A DNA stretch of 64,000 bases from Candidatus Brocadiaceae bacterium S225 (GTDB lineage: Bacteria > Planctomycetota > Brocadiia > Brocadiales > Scalinduaceae): positions 84,197 to 148,196 of the forward strand of contig SMSL01000007.1 of the NCBI GenBank assembly GCA_007859995.1, read 5' to 3'. Positions within the stretch are counted from its first letter, which is position 1, and the number at the start of each line of letters is the position of its first letter. Both the position numbers and the translations under genes were made by a program. Under the pieces are notes generated by a model. It saw only the letters and a program-made list of their open reading frames with translations. It was not told the origin of the DNA and did no database searches. This document shows positions 9,535-18,048 of the stretch, in pieces.

Positions 9535-10434
9535 TCAATTAACTGTGCTCTTCTTAGACGTTTTTTCAATTGCTGTCTTCCCTTTGTGAATTCTATCACT
9601 ACTCCTGAATATTACTAACACCAAAATAACACCATAAATTATCTGGCGCATGTTTGCTGCTACATCGTTTGGCATACCGACAAAACGAAGTACCTCCGGT
9701 AATAGAACAAGAAAGGCAGCGGCTAATGCAACTTTCCATAAATTACGCATACCGCCAATGATGACAATGCTTAAAATAAAGATGGACTCATGGATAGTGA
9801 AACTTGTGGGGTCTATATAGCTGATATAGTGGGCATATAAAACACCAGCTATAGAGGCAAACATTGCGCTTATGGTAAACGAAATTATTTTTGCCTTATA
9901 CACGTCTTTGCCAAGGCTCTTTGTAAATATTTCATCTTCACTTAAGGCAATTAGAATCCTTCCAAAGGGCGAACGGGTAATATTGTTTAAGAGAAACCAT
10001 ACGATGCCGACAAAGAACATACTGAGTAGTAGAAATGATATTTTACTATCAAATGAAACTCCTAAGATTTTGATTGAAGGAATGCCCGGTATTCCGAGCG
10101 GCCCTCTTGTGAGTCCTTGCCAGTTATTCATTACTGAAAAAATAACTACCTGAATACCAAGAGTAATAATAATGAAATAGTCGTCTACGGTTCTAAGGGA
10201 GATTGTGGAAACTATTATCGCTATCAAACCACTTAATAACATTGCTAAAGGAAGTGTTACTAAAAAAGGAACACTATAATTAACAGATAAAATTGCAGCA
10301 GTATAAGCGCCAATTCCATAAAATCCAACATGTGCAAGAGATATTAATCCCGCATATCCGGATGTCAAACTTAAGCTTTGTGACAATAAGATATAAATGG
10401 AAATAAAAATGAGCAAATGTAATATATATTCCAT
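9535..10434 (-). CDS. Branched-chain amino acid-type ABC transporter permease, LivM-like
   Basis: A 299-residue polytopic membrane protein with the LivM pattern GYAGLISLAHVGFYGIGAY near residue 26 and the EAA-type segment ISFTISAMFASIAGVLYAHY near 200. It would pair with the LivH-like permease directly upstream. It is the last gene of an eight-gene reverse-strand operon. The ligand is undefined. The enzymes encoded mid-operon suggest a substrate other than leucine, isoleucine or valine. Confidence 0.88.
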   Translation of the reverse strand: MEYILHLLIFISIYILLSQSLSLTSGYAGLISLAHVGFYGIGAYTAAILSVNYSVPFLVTLPLAMLLSGLIAIIVSTISLRTVDDYFIIITLGIQVVIFSVMNNWQGLTRGPLGIPGIPSIKILGVSFDSKISFLLLSMFFVGIVWFLLNNITRSPFGRILIALSEDEIFTKSLGKDVYKAKIISFTISAMFASIAGVLYAHYISYIDPTSFTIHESIFILSIVIIGGMRNLWKVALAAAFLVLLPEVLRFVGMPNDVAANMRQIIYGVILVLVIFRSSDRIHKGKTAIEKTSKKSTVN

Positions 10435-10435
10435 T

Positions 10436-11308
10436 TTAGATTTCTACTTTTTTTAATAGTTTGCCACTGAAACCAAGTGGTTTCCAGATTAAGAATAAAA
10501 TTAAAATGATATAAGCTGTCGCATCCATCCATTTACTGTCTATGTAATAGGCTGAAAGATGTTGAGCTGTGGCAAGCAACAAAACTCCACCAATTAGCCC
10601 TTTATAACTACCTACACCGCCAATTATCATTGCTACAACCGCATAAAGTAAAACATGAAAGCCCATTGTCGGAGTCATATCTGTATCTAGAGCAATGAGT
10701 ATGCCCGCAATTGCACCCAAAGCAGAACCAATAACAAAACTCCAGAGAATAACTCGGCCTGATGATATGCCAAAAATATTACTCAGCTCTTCATTCGATG
10801 AAACAGCTCTAATTTGTTGACCAAGTGAGGTAAAACGCAAAAACAATATGACACCAACAAACATCATTATACTGGCTGTAATTGTAATAATTTGCACATC
10901 TGTAATATAAGCACCAAAAATATTATGTCCTGTTTTAACTGCCCATGTCCGAATGCTTTTGGTACCATCTCCCCAAAACAAAGAAATAATATTTTGCAGT
11001 ACTACGTAAATACCCAAAGAGGCGATAAGCATTTTCCAGGAAGAAGTGCCTTGTCTTCGTAACGGCTTATATATCAGTAATTCCATGAAACCAGATATTA
11101 TAACAGCACAGAAAATCGCCAGAAGAATAGCCGCACCTAGATGCCAACTAAACTGCACTGAAAATAGATAGGTAAAATAAGCGCCAAAAGTTATGGTTAC
11201 GGCATGAGCAATATGGAAGAATTTAACTACCTGATAAAGTAGATGAAAGGAAAAACTTACAATTAGCAAAAGTGAAAATGATACAAAGATATTTAAAATT
11301 AACTGCAT
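10436..11308 (-). CDS. Branched-chain amino acid-type ABC transporter permease, LivH-like
   Basis: A 290-residue permease with several membrane helices and the LivH signature around SSGRVILWSFVIGSALGAIAGIL. IIGGVGSYKGLIGGVLLL lies near the C-terminus. Its ATG overlaps the end of the methyltransferase gene by 10 bp (ATGCAGTTAA), and only one base separates it from livM. That tight coupling ties the enzyme and the importer into one transcript. Confidence 0.88.
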   Translation of the reverse strand: MQLILNIFVSFSLLLIVSFSFHLLYQVVKFFHIAHAVTITFGAYFTYLFSVQFSWHLGAAILLAIFCAVIISGFMELLIYKPLRRQGTSSWKMLIASLGIYVVLQNIISLFWGDGTKSIRTWAVKTGHNIFGAYITDVQIITITASIMMFVGVILFLRFTSLGQQIRAVSSNEELSNIFGISSGRVILWSFVIGSALGAIAGILIALDTDMTPTMGFHVLLYAVVAMIIGGVGSYKGLIGGVLLLATAQHLSAYYIDSKWMDATAYIILILFLIWKPLGFSGKLLKKVEI

Positions 11309-12048
11309 TTTTTTGCTATTAAGGTAATAAAAGGATATTTGTCAAAATCTTCTATTACCTTAATATTGTAAAAATTATTCTTCTTGAGAATATCAATTAG
11401 TGTTACTTTAGAAACGTCTAAAAATGAAAAATTGACTACAATTTCTTTTTTTTCTTCAACATTAAGTATATGTTGTAAGTGATGCCTTTTATCTTTATAG
11501 AAATAATTTGTTCTGTAAGAAAACGCGATCTTCCCATTTACAATATTAATATATTTCTCTTTATAAGGTTCATTAAAAGAGTCTTCCATAATGTTCTTAT
11601 GCCAAGGCCTAGCATCAAAAATAAACAATCCATCATCTTTTAATAATTTATTTACCTCTGAAAATGTTTTTTCTAATTTATCTATTGAGATGGCATGCGC
11701 AATTGAATTACCTAATATATAGATAAAATCCATATTATTTTGAGGAAAATTTTCAGAGAGTTGCTCCCAATCAGATAATTTAATATTATCCTCATATAGA
11801 TAGGGCTGATTAAATGTTCTATTTAATAATGGATTACTAATGTCTGAACCATAGAATTTAATAAATGGAAACATTTTGGATAAACCATTGAGTACGTCCC
11901 CAGTCCCACAAGAAGCATCTAGAACACTTTTTGTATAATTATTGTTTTGTAATATTCCAGAAAGAAAATCTTGTTGGGATTGAAAGTGGCCTCTTGTTTG
12001 ACCTATATAATGGTAGTATGGTGCAAGCTTTGAATATTCTCGTTCCAT
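11299..12048 (-). CDS. SAM-dependent methyltransferase resembling glycine/sarcosine N-methyltransferases
   Basis: The 249-residue class I methyltransferase has motif I VLDASCGTGDVL (residues ~42-53). The order of its later motifs recalls glycine N-methyltransferase: LGNSIAHAIS near 112 (family LGNSFAHL) and GLFIFDARPWHKNI near 140 (family VIDHRNYDxIL). A beta-rich tail follows. Methylation of a small amine or amino acid is the most economical guess. The start lies 8 bp after the radical SAM gene, and its end overlaps livH. Codon use is very AT-rich compared with the genes either side of the operon. Confidence 0.7.
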   Translation of the reverse strand: MEREYSKLAPYYHYIGQTRGHFQSQQDFLSGILQNNNYTKSVLDASCGTGDVLNGLSKMFPFIKFYGSDISNPLLNRTFNQPYLYEDNIKLSDWEQLSENFPQNNMDFIYILGNSIAHAISIDKLEKTFSEVNKLLKDDGLFIFDARPWHKNIMEDSFNEPYKEKYINIVNGKIAFSYRTNYFYKDKRHHLQHILNVEEKKEIVVNFSFLDVSKVTLIDILKKNNFYNIKVIEDFDKYPFITLIAKKCS

Positions 12049-12056
12049 TGATTATA

Positions 12057-12974
12057 TTACCAGTCAAAGTTTGGGATTATATTGTTTTGTTTTAATTTTT
12101 TAATAGTATCTTCTCTCTCGTAATAATGAGTTTGGAATTGTTCATTTACATTTTTTACTAAATTAGGCTCTAAAAAAGCTCTTGGGTATGTTCCACAATC
12201 TATTGTGATCAAATCATTATTGGAACAACATTTTACATTCAGTTCAAATGATTCTCTTGTATTAAAAAACAACATTGTTTCTGGAAATGATTTTTTATAC
12301 ATGTTACAGGCTTCACTAAATTCGCTATCTGACATTGGTTTCAGTTGCCCGTTTAAAATAACAGAATGAGCTTGTTTTATTCGGGGGATTCCAATAATGT
12401 ATGGCTTATAGTTATACTTCTGATATAAATAGTCAGCATGATTTATTAATGCGACTACTTCATCCTTCCAGTAATTTAAACCAAACAACACACCCATGCC
12501 ATAATTATTTATACCTGCTTCAATAGCCCTTCCATAGGCTTCATACCTATATGTATAGTTAGATTTAGGTGTTATCGTGCCATGCCAATATTTGAATAGG
12601 TCTCTCGAATATGTTTCCATCCATAAAACAACAAAATCTAAACCGGAAGATTTAAGTGTTTTATAATCATCAAAATCTAATGGTTCTGTATTTAAGCCTA
12701 TTCTTATTTCTATCTTGCTTTTTAAACCTAGCTCTTTGACATATTCTATACGTTTTGCAATCACATCCGTCCCAAAGTACCTATCAGATGAATAGACAAA
12801 CTCTATCGCTCTATATCCCCAACTTAATAAAATCTGAATTTCTTTCTTAAAATCATCATCTGACAGCCTGTGCCTGGGAATATTTTTATTACTATTCTTG
12901 AAACCACAATATGCACAATCATCAATACAATAACTGGAATGATATTGAGGTACTATTATATTTACATTTTTCAT
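12057..12974 (-). CDS. Radical SAM enzyme of the ThiH/HydG/BioB-like branch
   Basis: At 305 residues it carries the cluster motif CIDDCAYCGF (CX3CX2C) near residue 17, followed by a BioB/ThiH-like barrel. The C-terminal pattern FQTHYYERED...NFDW matches the ThiH ending (DxRSxEEV...PVWKDW). ThiH and HydG split tyrosine to dehydroglycine, while BioB and HydE are other branches. The protein is shorter than ThiH (about 370 residues), so the substrate may differ. The start is the ATG at 12974; a TTG 18 bp upstream is possible. No thiazole genes adjoin it. Confidence 0.75.
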   Translation of the reverse strand: MKNVNIIVPQYHSSYCIDDCAYCGFKNSNKNIPRHRLSDDDFKKEIQILLSWGYRAIEFVYSSDRYFGTDVIAKRIEYVKELGLKSKIEIRIGLNTEPLDFDDYKTLKSSGLDFVVLWMETYSRDLFKYWHGTITPKSNYTYRYEAYGRAIEAGINNYGMGVLFGLNYWKDEVVALINHADYLYQKYNYKPYIIGIPRIKQAHSVILNGQLKPMSDSEFSEACNMYKKSFPETMLFFNTRESFELNVKCCSNNDLITIDCGTYPRAFLEPNLVKNVNEQFQTHYYEREDTIKKLKQNNIIPNFDW

Positions 12975-13005
12975 TTGTCTTTTATCACGCAAAAATTATT
13001 CTACA

Positions 13006-13872
13006 TTACATATTAAGATTATACATTTTTTCATCTTTCCATATATCAGATGTTGATCTATAGATAGTACTGTCATTATTATTCTTAAATTCCATATAAT
13101 TATTTACTACGTTATAAAAAAACCCGTTATTTATATTATTCAAAAAGTTGTTTTTCTGATAGTGCAATTCATTAATTAAATCATCGTGATTTAAAACCCT
13201 CTCTTCATTAAGAATTAAAGCATCTGTTCCCTGATATTCATTAATAGACTGAAACAAGCTTTCAACGCTACGATTAAAATTAATGAACTTTTCAAAAAAG
13301 ATAACTTCATGCTTTTTATTGCGTTCTTTAAAATCATTTCTATTTTTTTCATTGTTAACTTTCAAATTAAAAAAGTTAATCCTTACTCTCTTATCAGCAG
13401 TTGAAGTAACAAAACTTTTTAAATGTGGAAATATTTTGATATCATTATATTTGTGATAAAATAAATTAGCAATCTTATCGGCTGTTGCATATGTCTTATT
13501 CATGTTGTCAATATTTGATTCAAAATTTATTATTAATTTTTTTGCTTCTGTATCCCCTTCAGCAGCATTTACATGTTTTCTAAATCTTTCGTAAAACCAA
13601 CTTGGTTCTTTAGTGTTAGTTATGATAAATCTTTTATTTTCCTCATATTTCATATAGCAATGTGCGATCTTTGAAAATTCTTTTTCATCTACATCGAGAA
13701 AAACAACATTGTTTGTAATTTTATGTTTAAGTTTTTTGTCGATAATGTGAAATTGAGTGTCAAATTCCTCTAGTTTTTTGTTTTTGTTGGAACTAAATGG
13801 CCAATATTTTTCTACATATTTAGTAAAGAAATTACTACAAACCCCCCAAAAAAAAGAATCCCCAAAATGCAT
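13006..13872 (-). CDS. Unknown protein with SGNH/GDSL-hydrolase-like N-terminus
   Basis: No family is recognised with confidence. The first residues MHFGDSFFWGVCSNF resemble block I of SGNH hydrolases (FGDSxTxG). A VVFLDVDEKE strand and several KxxxFF helices follow. A classical DxxH near the C-terminus is not clear. The candidate NHDDLINELHY has the wrong spacing. The protein is very rich in Asn, Lys and Phe, with extreme AT bias. GAGGTG just before the ATG at 13872 favours this start over one 12 bp upstream. It sits between livK and the radical SAM gene. Confidence 0.6.
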   Translation of the reverse strand: MHFGDSFFWGVCSNFFTKYVEKYWPFSSNKNKKLEEFDTQFHIIDKKLKHKITNNVVFLDVDEKEFSKIAHCYMKYEENKRFIITNTKEPSWFYERFRKHVNAAEGDTEAKKLIINFESNIDNMNKTYATADKIANLFYHKYNDIKIFPHLKSFVTSTADKRVRINFFNLKVNNEKNRNDFKERNKKHEVIFFEKFINFNRSVESLFQSINEYQGTDALILNEERVLNHDDLINELHYQKNNFLNNINNGFFYNVVNNYMEFKNNNDSTIYRSTSDIWKDEKMYNLNM

Positions 13873-13893
13873 ATAACACCTCATTAGATTTAA

Positions 13894-15018
13894 TTACTTA
13901 TAATATTTAACAAAATGCCCGTTCTTCACAGTTAAAATAGAAAATGATTTGACTACATTTCCATCCTCATCAAAAGAAAAAGTACCTCCCACCCCTAGAT
14001 AATCTTTTATCATGAGTAATTCTTTCTGAATCTCCTTTGGACTTCGCGCTCCATTTATTAAAGCTTTCTCTATAACCTTAAAGCAATCATAAGTCAAAGC
14101 TGCCCATAAATCAGGTTTCATGTTGAAACGAGTAGTATATTTTATTGAAAATTCTTTTACTACATTATTCTCACTCTCAATATCAAATTCAGGAAAAGAA
14201 AAAACGACACCTTCCATAGATTCACCTAAGTAATCAAGTAGTTTATCATCATGAAAACTACTAGTACCTAAAATTTTTATATCAATGTTAAATTCCTTTA
14301 TTTGTTTTAGTATTAAAGAGACTTCGGCAAAATATCCTGGAATAAATACTGCTTTTGCACCGCTTTGCTTAATCTTTAAGATTTGCGTACGAAAGTCTTT
14401 TACACCTTCAGAAAATGGTTCAGAAAACAGGATATTTCCATTGTTTCCTTTTACAATATTTTCAAAAACTTTTTTTATTCCCTCTCCGTATTTGGAATTT
14501 GTATAAAATACTGCAATGTCTCGAATGCTCAATTTCTTAACAACTAAATCAGCCATAATTTTGCCATCATAAGAATCTGACGGCCATAGTCTAAAGAAGA
14601 AGGGGCTTATTTTGTCAAAATCTATGGCTGAAGCTCCAGGAGAAATCATGGGGATTTCATTCTTGATAATTATTGGTATAAGGACATCTGCCGTCTTACT
14701 TTGTGCCCCTCCAATAATCACATTGACATGTTTACTTACTAAAAGCTGCCCTGCATTTGTTGCTTGCAAACTTTTCCCCATATCATCTTCTAAAAGCAAC
14801 TTGATGGAGTTTTTTATTATTGATTCTTCAAAGGCTAATTGAAGGCCTTTTTTCATAGCTTGACCATAAATAGCGGCATCTCCTGTTAATGGTAGAATAG
14901 CCCCTATTTTAACAATATCTTTTTCTTCTGAATTATAATCTTGGTTTTTACCTCCAGAATCACACCCTACTAAAGCCAACAAAACAATGACGGCAAAAAC
15001 TACAATTCTTTTTTTCAT
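13894..15018 (-). CDS. Periplasmic amino-acid-binding lipoprotein, LivK-like
   Basis: The 374-residue protein starts MKKRIVVFAVIVLLALVGCDSG, a lipoprotein signal with Cys20. The type I periplasmic-binding core follows: IGAILPLTGDAAIYGQAMKKG, VIIGGAQSKTADVLIPI, IPMISPGASA, and YGEGIKKVF. It delivers the ligand to the LivHM permease. An in-frame start 39 bp upstream would bury the signal peptide and overlap livF, so the ATG after AAAAGGTAAT is preferred. The ligand cannot be told from the sequence. Confidence 0.9.
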   Translation of the reverse strand: MKKRIVVFAVIVLLALVGCDSGGKNQDYNSEEKDIVKIGAILPLTGDAAIYGQAMKKGLQLAFEESIIKNSIKLLLEDDMGKSLQATNAGQLLVSKHVNVIIGGAQSKTADVLIPIIIKNEIPMISPGASAIDFDKISPFFFRLWPSDSYDGKIMADLVVKKLSIRDIAVFYTNSKYGEGIKKVFENIVKGNNGNILFSEPFSEGVKDFRTQILKIKQSGAKAVFIPGYFAEVSLILKQIKEFNIDIKILGTSSFHDDKLLDYLGESMEGVVFSFPEFDIESENNVVKEFSIKYTTRFNMKPDLWAALTYDCFKVIEKALINGARSPKEIQKELLMIKDYLGVGGTFSFDEDGNVVKSFSILTVKNGHFVKYYK

Positions 15019-15031
15019 TTTTATTACCTTT

Positions 15032-15694
15032 TTAGTTTTCTTTATACAATTTGCCAAGTTCTAATCTAATCACTTTCGTTGCTAAACTATTTATATCCTT
15101 GAGTCTGTGTTCAACAAGTATCATGCTAACTCCGTCATTTTTTAGTCTTTTCAATTGAGAAACAATATTAGTTGAGTCTTTAGGGCTTATTCCTGCTAAC
15201 GGTTCATCTAACATAATTAGTTTCGGTTGATTCATTAAGGCCGTGGCAAGACTAACCAGTTTCCTTTCTCCACCACTCAGTCTTTTACATTCCTGTTTTA
15301 GCACTGTTTTTAACTTTGGTATGTGGTCTAATACGTTATCTATTCTACTTTTTAAACCTTTTTTGTTATTAGACTGCATACTGCTTAATTCCAAGTTCTC
15401 TTTTACTTTCAGGTCTTCAAATAATTCATTTTGCTGTGGTATATATACCAGCCCTTTTACAATTAGTTGAGATGGCTTACAAGTTGTTATATTTTCACCA
15501 TTAAACCATATTCTTCCTTCCTTGTCCCACGGCTTCAATAACCCGTAAATTGTTTTAAGCAAAGTGCTTTTTCCGCTACCATTAAAGCCAACTAAAAGTA
15601 CAGTTTCATTTCTGCACATTTCAAATGAAACATCAAAGAGGGTTTGCTTTTTACCATATCCTGTATTAATATGCTCTACTTTTAAAAGGGTCAT
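15032..15694 (-). CDS. ABC transporter ATP-binding protein, LivF-like
   Basis: A 220-residue ATPase with Walker A GFNGSGKSTLLK, signature LSGGERKLVSLA, Walker B LIMLDEPLAGISP and switch EHR. The LivF habit IWFNGENIT is present. Its start overlaps the end of the LivG-like gene by 4 bp. It drives the importer encoded in the same operon. Confidence 0.92.
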   Translation of the reverse strand: MTLLKVEHINTGYGKKQTLFDVSFEMCRNETVLLVGFNGSGKSTLLKTIYGLLKPWDKEGRIWFNGENITTCKPSQLIVKGLVYIPQQNELFEDLKVKENLELSSMQSNNKKGLKSRIDNVLDHIPKLKTVLKQECKRLSGGERKLVSLATALMNQPKLIMLDEPLAGISPKDSTNIVSQLKRLKNDGVSMILVEHRLKDINSLATKVIRLELGKLYKEN

Positions 15695-16434
15695 AAATAT
15701 GCTTCTTGCGCTTGTGGATTATTCCTTAATTGATTGTAATCATCAAAAATATTTAAAGTGCCATCATTCAGAAATAATAAGGCGTCACTTATTGTTTTAA
15801 TAAAATCAGCATGGTGTTCAATTAATAAAATTGTTTTTCCTACTGCCTTTACCTCATTTATTATAGTAATTATTTTTCCCCAGTAAATGGGGTTAATGCC
15901 GGCGACAGGTTCATCTAAAAGTAAAAGGTCAGCATCATTTGCGAGACAACATCCCAAGGTTAATAATTTTTGTTGCCCGTAAGATATTTCACCTGCATTG
16001 CTTTCTGCGACATCATCTAAAAATACTTTTCTTATAATTTCATTTGCCTTTTGTTCAAAAGAGTTCTTATCGTCCTTTAAGAATATACCAGGCAAAAGAG
16101 CGTTCCAGATTTTTTCGCCTTTATTTCCTTTAAATGCCAGTAGTATGTTCTCTTTTACGGTTAGTCCTTCAATAAGTCTCAGGTTTTGAAATGTCCTTGT
16201 AATACCCAATGAATTAATAGTAACAGGGGATAAATTGTCTATTCTTTTTTTCTTGAAAAATACTGCCCCTTTGTCTGCTTTCAGAAAGTTTGTTATTATG
16301 TTAAATAACGTTGTTTTACCCGATCCGTTAGCTCCCATCAACGTATATACATTTCCCTTTTCCAGTTTAAGATTTACACCTGAAAGTATCTCTCTTTCCC
16401 CAAATGATTTATGTATGTTTTTAAGCTCTAACAT
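15691..16434 (-). CDS. ABC transporter ATP-binding protein, LivG-like
   Basis: With the start at MLELKNIHKSFGE the protein has 247 residues. Walker A is MGANGSGKTTLFN, LGITRTFQNLRL is the LivG hallmark, the signature is ISYGQQKLL, and Walker B is LLLLDEPVAGINP. A longer frame reaching 16524 is open but would overlap the antitoxin gene. The ATG at 16434 lies 7 bp after the antitoxin stop, so the antitoxin may be co-transcribed as the operon's first gene. Confidence 0.92.
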   Translation of the reverse strand: MLELKNIHKSFGEREILSGVNLKLEKGNVYTLMGANGSGKTTLFNIITNFLKADKGAVFFKKKRIDNLSPVTINSLGITRTFQNLRLIEGLTVKENILLAFKGNKGEKIWNALLPGIFLKDDKNSFEQKANEIIRKVFLDDVAESNAGEISYGQQKLLTLGCCLANDADLLLLDEPVAGINPIYWGKIITIINEVKAVGKTILLIEHHADFIKTISDALLFLNDGTLNIFDDYNQLRNNPQAQEAYL

Positions 16435-16441
16435 AAATTTA

Positions 16442-16687
16442 TTATGATAATACTTGAAATGATTTACCAATAGGTTGGAATTCGTCAGTTTTTTGGGCTT
16501 GAAGTTTAGATTCAATCTCTTCAAATTTTTTTACTGTATCAGGGGTATATAGCCTTTCGCCACAGTGGAGGCAAACACCAGCTTTAACTTTCAAAAAAGC
16601 GGTATTAATTCCTCCATAAAGAACTTCTTTAACCATTTTTTTATTTACCTTCCCACCGCAACGGGGGCATTTTTCCACATATTTCAT
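16442..16687 (-). CDS. YgiT-type zinc-finger antitoxin
   Basis: This 81-residue protein has two CxxC pairs in the YgiT/MqsA order: CPRCGGK near residue 6 and CLHCGERLY near 40. VxxxxxGGI lies between them and a short C-terminal helix ends with GKSFQVLS. Such proteins are antitoxins partnered with DUF4258 or MqsR toxins. The ATG at 16687 overlaps the toxin stop as ATGA. A TTG-initiated extension of 7 residues is less likely. The gene appears intact and lies immediately before livG. Confidence 0.8.
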   Translation of the reverse strand: MKYVEKCPRCGGKVNKKMVKEVLYGGINTAFLKVKAGVCLHCGERLYTPDTVKKFEEIESKLQAQKTDEFQPIGKSFQVLS

Positions 16688-16998
16688 AATTCCATCCTTT
16701 CCTTCCAATTAATCCAACTCTTTGGGTTAGGGCGGTACACGGTAATCAAAATAGCAATTCTGCTTTCGGAGCTATAAGCTCATACGCTATGAATAGGATT
16801 ACCATTTTCTACCCTACCATATATTAAACAGCTTGGATATGGTTTATCGTTTGGATAATTTTCTATTATTTCCCCATTATTTACCGAAAAGAAAATATCA
16901 TCTAAAAGCAACATATCATCCCTGACCTCCTCTCTTGCATTGGCAGTTACGTTAACGCGTCCGGATTTAACGGCTTTAATGATTTCCGTAATATCCAC
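16684..16998 (-). pseudogene. DUF4258 toxin gene interrupted by an in-frame TGA
   Basis: The frame encodes a DUF4258-type toxin: ITEIIKAVKSGRVNVTANA, DDIFFSVNNGEIIENYP, PYPSCLIYGR, and PIHSV followed by TGA (16780-16782). The same frame continues without other stops as AYSSESRIAILITVYRPNP...WINWKERMEL and ends by ATGA overlap with the antitoxin. The family normally has Trp here (HSVWAY), so a single TGG-to-TGA change explains the lesion. It would truncate the product at 72 of 104 residues and remove the ITVYRPDP strand. TGA is an ordinary stop elsewhere in the window. Confidence 0.75.
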
Positions 16999-17337
16999 TT
17001 TGCTAATGGAGAATACTTCCTTTCATGAAACCTCGATAAATTGGAAATTCTGACTTTTATTTTTCCAGTTGAAACATAAAGCAGTCTGGTCTAATCTGGG
17101 ATATTTATTTCCCAATTGCTTGTAATGTTCTGAGAAAAACTATATCCGGTAAGGAGATCCATCCACATCATCAGGTGCAGTACTGTTTTTTGTGTGAAAT
17201 GGAATGTTAAAGCCATATATTGTCTAAGTCAAGAGAAAAGAAGTACTCCCGCAAAGTTCGCTAAGAAAAAAGATGTTCCTGGAATTAAAACCTCTTTGCG
17301 ATGAACTATTTCTTTTCTGATTCATTTGAGCTAGGTT
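16999..17337. other. Intergenic region, no recognisable feature
   Basis: About 340 bases between the start side of the broken toxin gene and the end of the COG2836 gene. I see no reading frame with a ribosome binding site, no RNA gene and no strong terminator. The upstream promoter of the toxin/antitoxin/liv transcript should lie at its left end. Confidence 0.4.
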
Positions 17338-18048
17338 TTAATGGCAACAATGTTTTGCTGCCAGGCTGGATAGTTTTAGTACTAAACTTGAAACACCTAT
17401 AAACATCAGGAATGCACCAATGTATATTGATGCTTTACCGTTGAAGTGCTTTATTGGTTTCTTTACCAATAACGAAATACCTGATAGTGCGGGAAGAGTG
17501 CCTATCCAGAAAGAGGTAAGCAAGATGCCCCCCCAGAGGGGGTTGTTTGTTGCGACTGCTATTAAAATGAAGCCGTATAACCATCCGCACGGTAGTAAAG
17601 GGCTCAGTATGCCTATTAAAAAGCTTGAAACCGAATGAGAGGTTTTACTCTCCAGTAACCGGCCGACCCTGTTCTGGTAAAACAGTTTCAGGAAAACAGG
17701 TTGTTTAATATGCAACTGCCCTTTTCTCATTATACTGAAGCCTATAACGAGGAAACTGACACTCAAAAAAACGGTCGAGATGAGGGAGATATATTTCATC
17801 TCAGAATTGATAAATTCCGATCCCAGGAATCCGGCCAGGGCGCCTACACTGAAATAACCCAGCAGGCGTCCAAGATGGTAATTGACAAGGCCCTTTCTGC
17901 TTTGCGCACCTGCTGTCATAGCCAGGGCGCCGCACATTCCGACACAGTGTATGCTGCCGATAATGCTTGCTGCAATGATTGCAAAAGGTACCATAACGGG
18001 AAGCATATTACTTATCTGATTTATTATGTTATTAGAGAGGTCCAACAA
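17338..18048 (-). CDS. COG2836-type membrane protein (TauE/SafE, cbb3-associated)
   Basis: A 236-residue polytopic protein with the hallmark GSIHCVGMCGALAM near residue 31 and a second half ending in LLPCGWLYGF. The Cys and Met residues of HCVGMCG suggest metal handling. Homologues are habitually encoded beside ccoGHIS and are thought to help deliver copper to cbb3 oxidase. It overlaps the end of ccoG by 17 bp and closes the operon. A histidine-rich tail (KHCCH) supports metal binding. Confidence 0.8.
   Translation of the reverse strand: MLDLSNNIINQISNMLPVMVPFAIIAASIIGSIHCVGMCGALAMTAGAQSRKGLVNYHLGRLLGYFSVGALAGFLGSEFINSEMKYISLISTVFLSVSFLVIGFSIMRKGQLHIKQPVFLKLFYQNRVGRLLESKTSHSVSSFLIGILSPLLPCGWLYGFILIAVATNNPLWGGILLTSFWIGTLPALSGISLLVKKPIKHFNGKASIYIGAFLMFIGVSSLVLKLSSLAAKHCCH

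Noticed and set aside
16780..16782. TGA read as selenocysteine or tryptophan
   Set aside because: No SECIS-like hairpin is evident and the family has Trp here. TGA serves as an ordinary stop in other genes of the window, such as the Pmp3-like gene, so recoding is unlikely.
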